A stretch of 64,000 nt of DNA from Murimonas intestini. Its GTDB lineage: Bacteria; Bacillota; Clostridia; Lachnospirales; Lachnospiraceae. The notes beneath the pieces are model-generated. The model saw nothing but the letters and a program-made list of their open reading frames with translations, did not search any database and was not told the origin of the DNA. The translations under genes were made by a program, and so were the position numbers. Positions within the stretch are counted from its first letter, which is position 1. Each line of letters begins with the position of its first letter. The stretch spans positions 186,001 to 250,000 of the forward strand of contig QGGY01000008.1 of the NCBI GenBank assembly GCA_003148945.1, in the 5' to 3' direction. Shown piece after piece: positions 35,169 through 43,439 of the stretch.

Positions 35169-35288
35169 ACTTCTCCTCCCCTGTTCCATAGTAACTGTGC
35201 TTTGCTGCAACATGCAGCGCCCTGTAACTCTTCCGGCCTGTATTTCCCGTATATGAAAACCATATCTCATATGGATGATACGGAAAAT

Positions 35289-35325
35289 GTAATATCGTAA
35301 ACCACTAATTTGTAAAATAGTAAAC
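35289..35325. promoter_or_regulatory. Paired direct repeats between the binding lipoprotein and the histidine kinase
   Basis: GTAATATCGTAAAC (35289-35302) and GTAAAATAGTAAAC (35312-35325) are direct repeats 23 bases apart. They match GTAAAATCGTAAAC at 33891. They are likely binding sites for the AraC-type response regulator at 37186. Confidence 0.6.
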
Positions 35326-35340
35326 TCCCCTTCTGACTGC

Positions 35341-35369
35341 TTGCTTTTTCATTTTGCCGATGTTAAAAT
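35341..35369 (+). promoter_or_regulatory. Promoter of the two-component genes
   Basis: TTGCTT (35341-35346), a 17-base spacer and TAAAAT (35364-35369) lie 33 bases before the histidine kinase start. Confidence 0.5.
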
Positions 35370-35402
35370 TACCGTAAAAGTTTTAGCGGCGAGGTGCGGT
35401 AA

Positions 35403-37193
35403 ATGAAGAAAAAAGAACATAAATACTTCAATCAGCTGTTTTTTACTTATTCTGCTTCATTTCTCCTTTTTCTCACTCTTCTCTTTGCGGCTGTCCTGAC
35501 ATTTATCTACAAGGAACAGTACGCACGGAATGTGGAGGTACACCGCCAGCTTGTTTCCCAGATCCAGTCACAGCTGGATTCTTCCCTGGAGGGTATGGAC
35601 CGCATCATTAACGGCCTCATATTTAATAAATCTTTTATGGACGTCATGTCTGATTCCCAGGCTGCATCCAGCACCCCTGTCTATGACAGCCAGGTACTCA
35701 ATTATTTCCTTACAATGGACGTTCCTGACCTGTCCACCTACAGGATAATCGCTTTCAATGAGGATGTCTACTACACTCTCACAAAATCTGATGAAAATCC
35801 GTCCTACATAAGAGATGCCATATCTGCATACCCCTGGGCAGAGCTTGTCCGGATTGCTGACGGCGAAAAAGTTATAATCCCCGTCCACCCGGATGATTTC
35901 TCTGAGCATGGCGCGCCTGTCTACTCTGTAGCCCGCCAGATCACTGACGGAAAAAATGATTACGGCATTATAGAGGTCCAGAATGAATACAGCGAGATCT
36001 TCTCCATCTGCAGACTTGACAATGTATCTGCTGATATCATGCTCTTTGCCCCTGACAGTACGCAGATCTACCCGTCATTGTCTGACGGCGGCAGCCATTC
36101 ACCGGAGTTTTACCAGAATATTTATGGGACAGTTTCCAGACAGCAGCAGCCTGACGGCAGCTTCCGGCAGAACGGCGCACAGATCTCCTATGTCACATCT
36201 TCCTATTCCGGGTGGACTGCCATACTGCACTGTCCCACTCTGGCAGTGGTGCCCTACGGGCTGCAGATGATCCTGTTTTCTCTCCTGATCTTTCTGTTTC
36301 TGATCGCCACTGTCCTGCTCATGTTCCGTGTCCTTACAAGACGTATGGTAGCTCCTCTCAATGACCTGAACCTGGCGCTGAAGGAAGTCTCCCTGGATAA
36401 TCTGTCCCTTGAACTGCCGCAGCAGTACAACATCGAGGAGATCGAGGACATCAACCAGTCCTTTCAAAAGATGTTTGGCCATCTCAAAAACGCCATCAAC
36501 ATCAGCATCCAGAGCAAGACGAATGAGGAGCGCGCCAATTACCTGGCGCTGCAGTCTCAAATGAACCCTCATACCATCTATAATACCATATCCATGATAG
36601 AGGGTGTGACTTACATGAACGGAGATCTGGAAGCCTCAGAACTCTGTATCCGTTTTTCTAAGATGCTGCGCTATATTTCTGATTATACAAAAGATACGTA
36701 CTCGATCCAGGATGAAGTTTCACACCTGCAGAATTATGCATTTTTAATCCAGAAGCGCTATGACGGCAGACTGGACATCCATATATCAGCCCAGGAGGAC
36801 CTGCTGGGGGAGGCAATACCCAAGTTTACCCTCCAGCCCCTTGTAGAAAACTGCATAAAACACGGCCTGCGTTCTTCAAACCCACATTTTGTAGTAAAAA
36901 TGTCTGTCTCCGGTTCTGATAAGGAGTGGAAGATCCTGGTGACGGATAATGGCTCCGGCTTCACAAAAGAGAGCACGGCAAAAATAGAAGAACAGCTGAA
37001 GAACTGTGACGATGGCCTGAAAAACCATAAAGACATTATCAACAGGAAGATCGGCAATCTGGCGATCAGCAACATTTATATGAGGTGCCGTATCCTCTAT
37101 GGGGACAGGTTCCGTTTTGCTTTCGGCAGTACACCCGGGGGGCAGGGCGCTTTTGTAGAACTGACAGTGAGAAGGGAGAATGGAAATGATTAA
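35403..37193 (+). CDS. YesM-type sensor histidine kinase
   Basis: In 596 residues I see TM1 (about 12-34), an extracytoplasmic sensor (about 35-285), TM2 (about 286-310), HAMP (about 312-365), a His_kinase domain and a C-terminal HATPase. The phosphoacceptor His is in LQSQMNPHTIYNTIS; most relatives have NPHFLYNTL, so the two following positions are changed. The ATP-binding part has VENCIKHGL and DNGSGF boxes. GAGGTGCGG precedes the ATG. It is co-transcribed with the response regulator, and the stop overlaps that gene's start. Confidence 0.93.
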   Translation: MKKKEHKYFNQLFFTYSASFLLFLTLLFAAVLTFIYKEQYARNVEVHRQLVSQIQSQLDSSLEGMDRIINGLIFNKSFMDVMSDSQAASSTPVYDSQVLNYFLTMDVPDLSTYRIIAFNEDVYYTLTKSDENPSYIRDAISAYPWAELVRIADGEKVIIPVHPDDFSEHGAPVYSVARQITDGKNDYGIIEVQNEYSEIFSICRLDNVSADIMLFAPDSTQIYPSLSDGGSHSPEFYQNIYGTVSRQQQPDGSFRQNGAQISYVTSSYSGWTAILHCPTLAVVPYGLQMILFSLLIFLFLIATVLLMFRVLTRRMVAPLNDLNLALKEVSLDNLSLELPQQYNIEEIEDINQSFQKMFGHLKNAINISIQSKTNEERANYLALQSQMNPHTIYNTISMIEGVTYMNGDLEASELCIRFSKMLRYISDYTKDTYSIQDEVSHLQNYAFLIQKRYDGRLDIHISAQEDLLGEAIPKFTLQPLVENCIKHGLRSSNPHFVVKMSVSGSDKEWKILVTDNGSGFTKESTAKIEEQLKNCDDGLKNHKDIINRKIGNLAISNIYMRCRILYGDRFRFAFGSTPGGQGAFVELTVRRENGND

Positions 37194-38712
37194 AATATTT
37201 CTTGTAGAGGATGAGGTTTTTGCCCTGCGGACACTTCACAGGAAGATCCTGGACCTGCAGGAAGACTATGAGATCGTGGGGACAGCAACAGACGGTACTG
37301 AAGCCCTGCCAAAGATCCTGGCCGCAAAACCTGCTATAGTTATGACAGATATACGCATGAGTGATATGGATGGCCTGACTCTGATCCAGAAAATGAAAGA
37401 GCAGAAGGTTTCCGCCCTGCCTGTCATAATCAGCGGTTACCAGGAATTTGAATATGCAAAGCAGGCTATGAGGCTGGGTGTGGAGGATTACCTTTTAAAG
37501 CCTGTAGAATTAAGTGAACTGAAAGAATGCCTGCAGAACTGCCGTCAGAAACTGGAGGACAGATACAGCCGCAAAAATATTTATTCTTTTCTGATCGGAG
37601 ATGAGTCATTCAGCCTGGAACAGATCACTTCAAATGATAATTTCACGCTTGTATATCTCATTGCCTCCAATCCCCTGAACAATCTGGAAACCTTTATGCA
37701 TCCGGGAACAGGCTATCTGCCGGGTACAAGAATACAAAAGCTTTTTACAGAAAATTTCCCTGAGACTGCAGTATTCTGTTTTGACGGCATCTTCAGCAAT
37801 GAAAAGGTGATCCTTCTCAATACTTCACCCGGCCCCAGGACGGAGCCTGCACTAAAAAAGATCACTGCCCTACTGGAAGATCATTTTTCCTGTCCCGTCA
37901 CACTGTACTATACAGGCAGCCGGGCCAAATCCCTGACTTATGACATCCAGTCTGCCAGAAGGGGCTGTGTGAAAAACGCCGTCTTTGGCATAAGCGGCTG
38001 CAGCTGCACACTCTCCGCCTCCTCCCCTTCGGAGGATCTGACCGGAACGATCGAGCTTTTATCACTGCTGATCCATCAGGAGGATTATGAGCTGATACGC
38101 TCCAATCTGCTCCGCCTTTTCCAGCGCTGGCAGGAGGCCCGCAGAACCGTGAATTCCTGCCAGTCCGACCTTATATTCATCCTGAATTCCCTGAGGCAGA
38201 GCTTTTCAGTTAAAAAGACTGCTGATCTGGACAGCCGTTTCTTTATAGAAAATATCATGTGCTTTTCCTCCACCCCTGAAGAACTGGCCGGTAACTTCTC
38301 ACAGCTTCTGGCAGAACTGGCATCTGCTCCCCGGGGCAGTGAAGAGAGCGCTCCGGGCGGTGAAGAATTTGTCCGCAGGATTGAAGAATACTGCCAGAAA
38401 AATCTGTCCCGGACTATCACGCTCCAGCTGCTTGCCAATGAGATGAACGTATCAAAGGTATATCTCTGCCGCATCTTCAAAAAGTATAAAAACATTTCAC
38501 CTATCGATTATTTCAACAGGCTGAAGATCGAGCGGGCATGTGAACTTCTCCGCCGTTTCTCTTCCCTGCCCCTTCAGGAGATCTCAGATACACTGGGGTT
38601 TAATGACGTATATTATTTCAGCAAAGTATTTAAAAAAATAACAGGCATCTCCCCTTCCGGGTACCGGAAAAAGGAAACGCCTGACCAGACGGAAAATCCG
38701 CTGCAAGAGTAA
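37186..38712 (+). CDS. YesN-type AraC response regulator
   Basis: A receiver domain (IFLVEDEVFALRTL, with the phosphoacceptor Asp in IVMTDIRMSD and Lys in LLKPVELSEL) is followed by a variable middle region and a C-terminal AraC pair of helix-turn-helix motifs (LLANEMNVSKVYLCRIFKK and LQEISDTLGFNDVYYFSKVFKK). The ATG at 37186 has GGGAG at 7 bases; the one at 37180 is too close to it. The gene overlaps the kinase by 8 bases. It is the expected regulator of the divergent transporter and lyase operon. Confidence 0.93.
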   Translation: MIKIFLVEDEVFALRTLHRKILDLQEDYEIVGTATDGTEALPKILAAKPAIVMTDIRMSDMDGLTLIQKMKEQKVSALPVIISGYQEFEYAKQAMRLGVEDYLLKPVELSELKECLQNCRQKLEDRYSRKNIYSFLIGDESFSLEQITSNDNFTLVYLIASNPLNNLETFMHPGTGYLPGTRIQKLFTENFPETAVFCFDGIFSNEKVILLNTSPGPRTEPALKKITALLEDHFSCPVTLYYTGSRAKSLTYDIQSARRGCVKNAVFGISGCSCTLSASSPSEDLTGTIELLSLLIHQEDYELIRSNLLRLFQRWQEARRTVNSCQSDLIFILNSLRQSFSVKKTADLDSRFFIENIMCFSSTPEELAGNFSQLLAELASAPRGSEESAPGGEEFVRRIEEYCQKNLSRTITLQLLANEMNVSKVYLCRIFKKYKNISPIDYFNRLKIERACELLRRFSSLPLQEISDTLGFNDVYYFSKVFKKITGISPSGYRKKETPDQTENPLQE

Positions 38713-38844
38713 TACTGTGAAAGAACAAAAGTGCGCTCTGCCCCCCCTCCCGCGAGCCTATAACTTGGATAGCGCAGCTGTTGTTCCGCGTGCGCAGCTG
38801 CGCATACCCCGAAGGGTGCCCTTCTTAAATATATCTATGATCCA
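38713..38844. other. Short intergenic region with GC-rich repeats and palindromes
   Basis: The word GCGCAGCTG occurs twice (38772-38780 and 38792-38800), the second inside a perfect palindrome TGCGCAGCTGCGCA (38791-38804). GAAGGGTGCCCTTC (38811-38824) is a further hairpin. It lies between convergent genes and may end transcription, but there is no clear T-run. Confidence 0.4.
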
Positions 38845-39960
38845 TTACTGTGCCTGGCTGACTGCAGATATATAATCCCCGTACCCTTCTTCTTCCATTT
38901 TGTCCAGTGGAATAAAGCGGAGGGATGCACTATTGATACAGTATCTTAAGCCGCCCGCTTCTTCCGGCCCATCGTCAAACACATGTCCCAGATGAGAATC
39001 TCCGTCATGGCTCCTCACCTCAGTGCGGTTCATTCCCAGGCTTGTATCCTCTTCTTCTATAACCGCATCCTGGTCAACTGGTTTTGTAAAGCTTGGCCAG
39101 CCGCATCCTGAGTCAAATTTATCAGCTGAAGAAAACAATGGCTCCCCGGTGACTACATCTACATATATTCCCGGCTCGTCGTTATCCCAGTACTCACCGC
39201 TGAATGGATGTTCTGTGAAAGAATTTTGAGTGACATTAAACTGCTCGTCTGTGAGTCTTGCCCTGATATCTTCCTCGTCAAGCTTCCTTCCCACAGTTCC
39301 GTTCTGCCGGATCTCCAGTTTGTCCAGACTGCTGAAATCTATATGGCAGTATCCTCCCGGATTGTTCTGCAGGTAATCCTGATGGTAATCTTCCGCTGGA
39401 TAAAAGTTTTGAAGCATCTCCAGTTCCACAGCCAGCGGTTCTGTATATTCTTTCCGGACTTCATTCATAACCACCTGTATGGACGCCCTGTCCTTTTCTT
39501 CTGTATAATAAATCCCTGTCCGGTACTGGCTTCCTCTGTCATTTCCCTGTCTGTCCACACTGACAGGATCTATGATCTCAAAATACTGCTCCGTCAATGT
39601 GCGAAGCGAAATGATGCCCGGATCGTATTTAACCTGTACTGTCTCGGCAAAACCCGTTTTGTCAGAACACACTTCTTCGTAAGTAGGATTTTCTTTATTG
39701 CCGTTTGCATATCCGGAAATCACGTCATATACACCGGGTATCCGGGAGAAATACTCTTCCACTCCCCAGAAACATCCTCCTGCAAAATATATCTCTTTCA
39801 AATTGTCCGGCTGCTTTTTTTCTTTCATAGAAGATACCTCACTTTCCTTTTCTGCCGCAGAAACTGAATCTGTCCCACCTCTGCCATAGACCCCCGGAAT
39901 CACAAAAATAATGACAATAACTGCGATAATTGATAGTATATACAATAATCTCCGGCGCAT
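38845..39960 (-). CDS. msrAB: Membrane-anchored or exported MsrA-MsrB fusion
   Basis: This is a methionine sulfoxide reductase with both stereospecific domains. MsrA (about 55-205) has catalytic Cys in AGGCFWG and the SQYRTGIYY substrate segment. MsrB (about 225-365) has [15 protein letters not shown] and catalytic Cys in [11 protein letters not shown]. An N-terminal hydrophobic segment ([19 protein letters not shown]) exports or anchors it, so it repairs oxidised surface proteins. The ATG at 39960 is used; a GTG at 39972 is possible. Electrons would need an extracellular thioredoxin-like donor that is not encoded here. Confidence 0.93.
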   Translation of the reverse strand: MRRRLLYILSIIAVIVIIFVIPGVYGRGGTDSVSAAEKESEVSSMKEKKQPDNLKEIYFAGGCFWGVEEYFSRIPGVYDVISGYANGNKENPTYEEVCSDKTGFAETVQVKYDPGIISLRTLTEQYFEIIDPVSVDRQGNDRGSQYRTGIYYTEEKDRASIQVVMNEVRKEYTEPLAVELEMLQNFYPAEDYHQDYLQNNPGGYCHIDFSSLDKLEIRQNGTVGRKLDEEDIRARLTDEQFNVTQNSFTEHPFSGEYWDNDEPGIYVDVVTGEPLFSSADKFDSGCGWPSFTKPVDQDAVIEEEDTSLGMNRTEVRSHDGDSHLGHVFDDGPEEAGGLRYCINSASLRFIPLDKMEEEGYGDYISAVSQAQ

Positions 39961-40005
39961 AACCAACACCACCTTATCTTTGGAAATAGTTATCAGGTTA
40001 TTGTA

Positions 40006-40043
40006 ATTATATCAGTTACAGTTTTTATTGTCAATGGTAACTG
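40006..40043 (-). promoter_or_regulatory. Consensus promoter of msrAB with inverted-repeat operator
   Basis: On the minus strand TTGACA (40029-40034), a 17-base spacer and TATAAT (40006-40011) form a perfect housekeeping promoter. CAGTTAC (40013-40019) and GTAACTG (40037-40043) are inverted arms bracketing the -35 and spacer. A consensus promoter with an overlapping operator suggests strong, repressor-controlled expression. Confidence 0.75.
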
Positions 40044-40068
40044 TATTATTTTTTGTTACATTTTTTCA

Positions 40069-40187
40069 TTGTCCAGTACGCATGATTTCCGGTATATTGC
40101 TTTTAGAATTGGATGTCTAAAAATATTCCAGATTGGATGTTGAACAAGGCATATTTTCCATTTATAATCATATTGGATTCAACCAAT
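40069..40187 (+). promoter_or_regulatory. MocR gene promoter with repeated ATTGGAT boxes
   Basis: TTGTCC (40069-40074), an 18-base spacer and TATATT (40093-40098) form a promoter. Just downstream ATTGGATGT occurs at 40108-40116 and 40132-40140, and ATTGGATTC at 40172-40180 forms an inverted repeat with CCAAT (40183-40187). MocR proteins bind spaced direct repeats of this kind, so these are probably autoregulatory sites. Confidence 0.6.
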
Positions 40188-40198
40188 TGGAGGCATAT

Positions 40199-41710
40199 AT
40201 GAAAATTCAAATAGACAGATCTGATAAAACTCCTCTGTATAAACAGATCGCAGGGCAGATACAGGCTCAGATCACATCCGGTGAGATTCCTGAAGGCTTC
40301 CAGTTTCCGTCAGAACGGCAGTTAGCTGATGCCCTCGGTGTAAACCGCACGACTGTCCTAAATGCATATAAGGAATTAAAGGCAGACGGGCTGATCGCGT
40401 CTCATGTGGGGAGCGGCACAGTAGCCGTCAGAAACCAAAATGCAGAGCCTGTCATCCTCAGTCACCGCAAAGATCCCATGTGGGAGCATCTGTTCAGCGA
40501 TCACATGAAAAATCAGGACAGCTTTGATATTAATAAATACCTGGAGGTAGCAAATCAAAGGGATGTGATCTCCTTCGCCGCCGGAATAGCATCCTTTGAG
40601 CTGCCTCCCGTACAGGCATTTGCCGGGATAGAGAAAGAATTACTGGGCAGCGGGAATGGACTGCTTGTCTCTCCTGTGGCAGGCTTTTCTTCCCTGCGCA
40701 GAGTTATGAGCTCCTACATGCAGAAACGCTCCTGCTTCTGCCAGCCATCAGAAATAATGATAACCTCAGGAGCACAGCAGGGTATCGATCTCATTGCACG
40801 CGCATTTGTCAATCCGGGGGACATTGTACTGATTGAAGAGCCTTCTTTCTTTCCCGCCATACGCAGCTTCCGCTCCATGGGTGCAAAATTAATGGCTGTG
40901 CCAATGGAGGAGGACGGCATGGATGTGGATATCCTGGAACAGCTGCTGACCCGGTACAGGCCCAAACTGATCTATACCATGCCTGCCTACCACAACCCCT
41001 GCGGCGTCACAATGAGTATCCCAAAGCGGGTCCGCCTTCTGGAGCTTGCCGGCAGATATGGGATACCTGTGCTGGAGGACGACCCCTACAGCGAATTAAA
41101 CTATGAAGGGCCGCCAGTCACCCCCTTAAAGTCTATGGACAAGAGCGGGTATGTAGTATATCTGAGCACCTTTTCCAAAACGATCTATCCTGGACTGCGT
41201 CTGGGGTGGATCTGTGCAGATAAGAAACTGATCAGCCGCCTTTCAGGCATCCGCCAGCTTATGGACCTGCACTCCGGCTGTATTTCCCAGCAGATTGCAG
41301 AACGTTTTATCGTAAGCGGTGAGCTAAAAAAGTATCTGACCCTCATACGCAGAGAGTACAGGGAGCGGCGGGATATTATGACAGATGCCCTCAGCAGATA
41401 TGCTCCTGCCGGCCTGACCTGGAACAGACCGGAGGGCGGATACTATCTGTGGTGCAGGCTTCCTGAAGGCCTGTCTTCAGATATCCTTGTCACACGGGCG
41501 GCAGAAAGAGGCGTTGCCATTCTTCCCGGAACTCCGTCCTATCTGACTCCCTACAAGGGAGAATGCTATATCAGGCTAAACTATACCTTTCCCCCAAGGG
41601 ACAGGATTGCAGAAGGAATCAGGATTCTGTGTGAGGTTATTGAAGAACTGGCATCGGCCCGCCCTGAATACACACTCTGCCCGGACAGCGAGATCAATCC
41701 GATCTTATAA
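40199..41710 (+). CDS. MocR-type regulator (GntR helix-turn-helix fused to aminotransferase)
   Basis: A GntR winged helix (MKIQIDRSDKTPLYKQIAGQ, then FPSERQLADALGVNRTTVLNAY) leads to a class I aminotransferase-fold domain. That domain has PLP-binding Lys in YLSTFSKTIYPGLRLGW and the AYHNPCG segment. The ATG at 40199 follows TTGGAGG; the longer frame lies in the operator region. MocR regulators use PLP or its amino-acid adducts as effector. The next gene is a true aminotransferase and is the likely target, together with the regulator itself. Confidence 0.93.
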   Translation: MKIQIDRSDKTPLYKQIAGQIQAQITSGEIPEGFQFPSERQLADALGVNRTTVLNAYKELKADGLIASHVGSGTVAVRNQNAEPVILSHRKDPMWEHLFSDHMKNQDSFDINKYLEVANQRDVISFAAGIASFELPPVQAFAGIEKELLGSGNGLLVSPVAGFSSLRRVMSSYMQKRSCFCQPSEIMITSGAQQGIDLIARAFVNPGDIVLIEEPSFFPAIRSFRSMGAKLMAVPMEEDGMDVDILEQLLTRYRPKLIYTMPAYHNPCGVTMSIPKRVRLLELAGRYGIPVLEDDPYSELNYEGPPVTPLKSMDKSGYVVYLSTFSKTIYPGLRLGWICADKKLISRLSGIRQLMDLHSGCISQQIAERFIVSGELKKYLTLIRREYRERRDIMTDALSRYAPAGLTWNRPEGGYYLWCRLPEGLSSDILVTRAAERGVAILPGTPSYLTPYKGECYIRLNYTFPPRDRIAEGIRILCEVIEELASARPEYTLCPDSEINPIL

Positions 41711-41713
41711 GAG

Positions 41714-41732
41714 TAATTATTCAGAATAATTA
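41714..41732. other. Perfect inverted repeat before the aminotransferase
   Basis: TAATTATTC-A-GAATAATTA has 9-base arms around a single central base. It lies between the MocR stop and the next ribosome binding site. It may be an RNA stem or a binding site. Confidence 0.5.
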
Positions 41733-41760
41733 TTAAGACGAATCATTAAGGAGAATTATC

Positions 41761-42948
41761 ATGGAATATAAATATGCGAAAAGAATTTCACAGATAAAAG
41801 CATCAGAGATCAGAGAATTATTAAAGCTGACTGAGAAGCCGGAAGTAATCTCGTTTGCAGGAGGACTGCCCGCCCCGGAATTATTTCCTATGGAGGAGAT
41901 CAAATGGGCCAGCAGTCATGTCCTGACCCACAATGGAGAGCAGGCCCTGCAGTATTCATCAACAGAGGGCTTCACGCCCCTGAGGAAATGGATCGCAGAC
42001 AGGATGAACGCACAGCTTGGCACTTCATTTTGTGACGAAAATATCCTGATCACCCATGGTTCCCAGCAGGCTCTGGATCTCTCAGGAAAAGTATTTTTAG
42101 ATGAGGGGGATGTAGTATTATGTGAGAGTCCTACTTATTTAGCCGCCATCAGCGCATTCAGGGCATATGGCTGCGAGTTTGTTGAAATAGAGACAGACAC
42201 AGAAGGAATGATCATGTCAGACCTGGAGAGGGCTTTACAGACCCATCCCACATCAAAGCTCATCTATGTCATACCAAATTTCCAGAATCCCACCGGAAGG
42301 ACATGGAGCCTCAAACGGCGCCAACAGTTAGCTGACCTCTCAGCTAAGTATCATGTGGCAGTTATCGAAGATAATCCCTACGGAGAGCTCAGATATGAGG
42401 GAGAGCCCCTGCCATCTGTGAAATCCTTTGACCGCTCAGGAAATGTAGTTTATACAGGGACCTTTTCTAAGATCTTCTGCCCTGGCTACAGGATCGGCTG
42501 GGCCGCCGCCGAAACAGATGTCATCCGCAAGTATGTGCTGGTGAAACAGGGGGCGGACCTGCAGTGCAACACAATGGCGCAGATGATCATCTCAGCTTAT
42601 CTGGAAAATTATGATATTGACGCACATATCTTAAGTATCCGGGAAGTATACCGCAGGCGGCGGGATATAGCCATAAGCACTATCAGGAGATATTTTCCTT
42701 CCGACATAAAGTATACCGTGCCTGAAGGCGGACTTTTCCTGTGGCTGGAACTTAATGAAAAAATCAATGCCGCAAAACTCCTGGAAAAATGCCTGGAGCA
42801 CAATGTAGCGTTTGTTCCAGGCAATTCATTTTTTCCAAATAAGCAAAAGCTCAACACCCTCAGGATCAATTTTTCCAATATGCAGGACGATAAGATCGCT
42901 GAAGGGCTGATACGCATGAGTGAGGTTCTCAGTCACATGTTCCCATGA
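41761..42948 (+). CDS. PLP-dependent class I/II aminotransferase
   Basis: This 395-residue fold type I enzyme is of the 2-aminoadipate/aromatic (LysN, ARO8-like) group. FAGGLPAPELFP, PNFQNPTGR, EDNPYGELRYEG and the PLP lysine in TGTFSKIFCPGYRIGWAA are family features. AAGGAGA precedes the ATG. It follows the MocR gene with 50 bases between. The amino acid used cannot be told. It is similar in length and motifs to the MocR C-terminal domain, from which such regulators arose. Confidence 0.92.
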   Translation: MEYKYAKRISQIKASEIRELLKLTEKPEVISFAGGLPAPELFPMEEIKWASSHVLTHNGEQALQYSSTEGFTPLRKWIADRMNAQLGTSFCDENILITHGSQQALDLSGKVFLDEGDVVLCESPTYLAAISAFRAYGCEFVEIETDTEGMIMSDLERALQTHPTSKLIYVIPNFQNPTGRTWSLKRRQQLADLSAKYHVAVIEDNPYGELRYEGEPLPSVKSFDRSGNVVYTGTFSKIFCPGYRIGWAAAETDVIRKYVLVKQGADLQCNTMAQMIISAYLENYDIDAHILSIREVYRRRRDIAISTIRRYFPSDIKYTVPEGGLFLWLELNEKINAAKLLEKCLEHNVAFVPGNSFFPNKQKLNTLRINFSNMQDDKIAEGLIRMSEVLSHMFP

Positions 42949-42971
42949 TTTTAAGCCGGTGCACCCTCTTT

Positions 42972-43439
42972 TTATCTGGAGGGGATATCCCGGCTGCCTT
43001 CCACCTCCACAACGCCATTTTCTTTAACCGTGACAGACATACCGTCTTTTACATATTCCAGGAACTCTTCACCCAGAGAGTCCACCACAGGCATGGTCAC
43101 ATCATCAAGCCACACGTCTGCCAGAATGGCCCCGGCCCCGGCAAGGGAGTCTACAGGTTCAGAAAACAGCATACATGCCGGCTGGCGTTTCATGGAACAG
43201 GCACAATACAGCACTAACCCGCCTGTTGTGGAACCTATTGTGCGAGGAAGGCAGAGAGCTTTTCCAGCCATCTGCTTTCCATACAGATCTTCGTTATTCT
43301 GATCCCCGCAGGTTGCCTTTTTATCACCAAACTGCAGCGCTTTCTGAAAGGAAGCCAGTGTATTTAAGCCTCCATGTGATACAAGGGCCTCCGCGGTTAT
43401 ATTTCCCGGAGTGACAGCTCTTCCTTTAAAACTTTTCAT
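42972..43439 (-). CDS. Aconitase X small (swivel) subunit
   Basis: This is a 155-residue DUF126-type protein. FKGRAVTPGNITAEALVSH and the CLPRTIGSTTGGLVL segment with the catalytic Ser are diagnostic. It is the mobile domain of a split (type II) aconitase X. Its ATG overlaps the stop of the large subunit as TAATG, so the two are made in equal amounts. In bacteria characterised members dehydrate cis-3-hydroxy-L-proline; archaeal ones use mevalonate 5-phosphate. A function here is inferred only. Confidence 0.9.
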   Translation of the reverse strand: MKSFKGRAVTPGNITAEALVSHGGLNTLASFQKALQFGDKKATCGDQNNEDLYGKQMAGKALCLPRTIGSTTGGLVLYCACSMKRQPACMLFSEPVDSLAGAGAILADVWLDDVTMPVVDSLGEEFLEYVKDGMSVTVKENGVVEVEGSRDIPSR

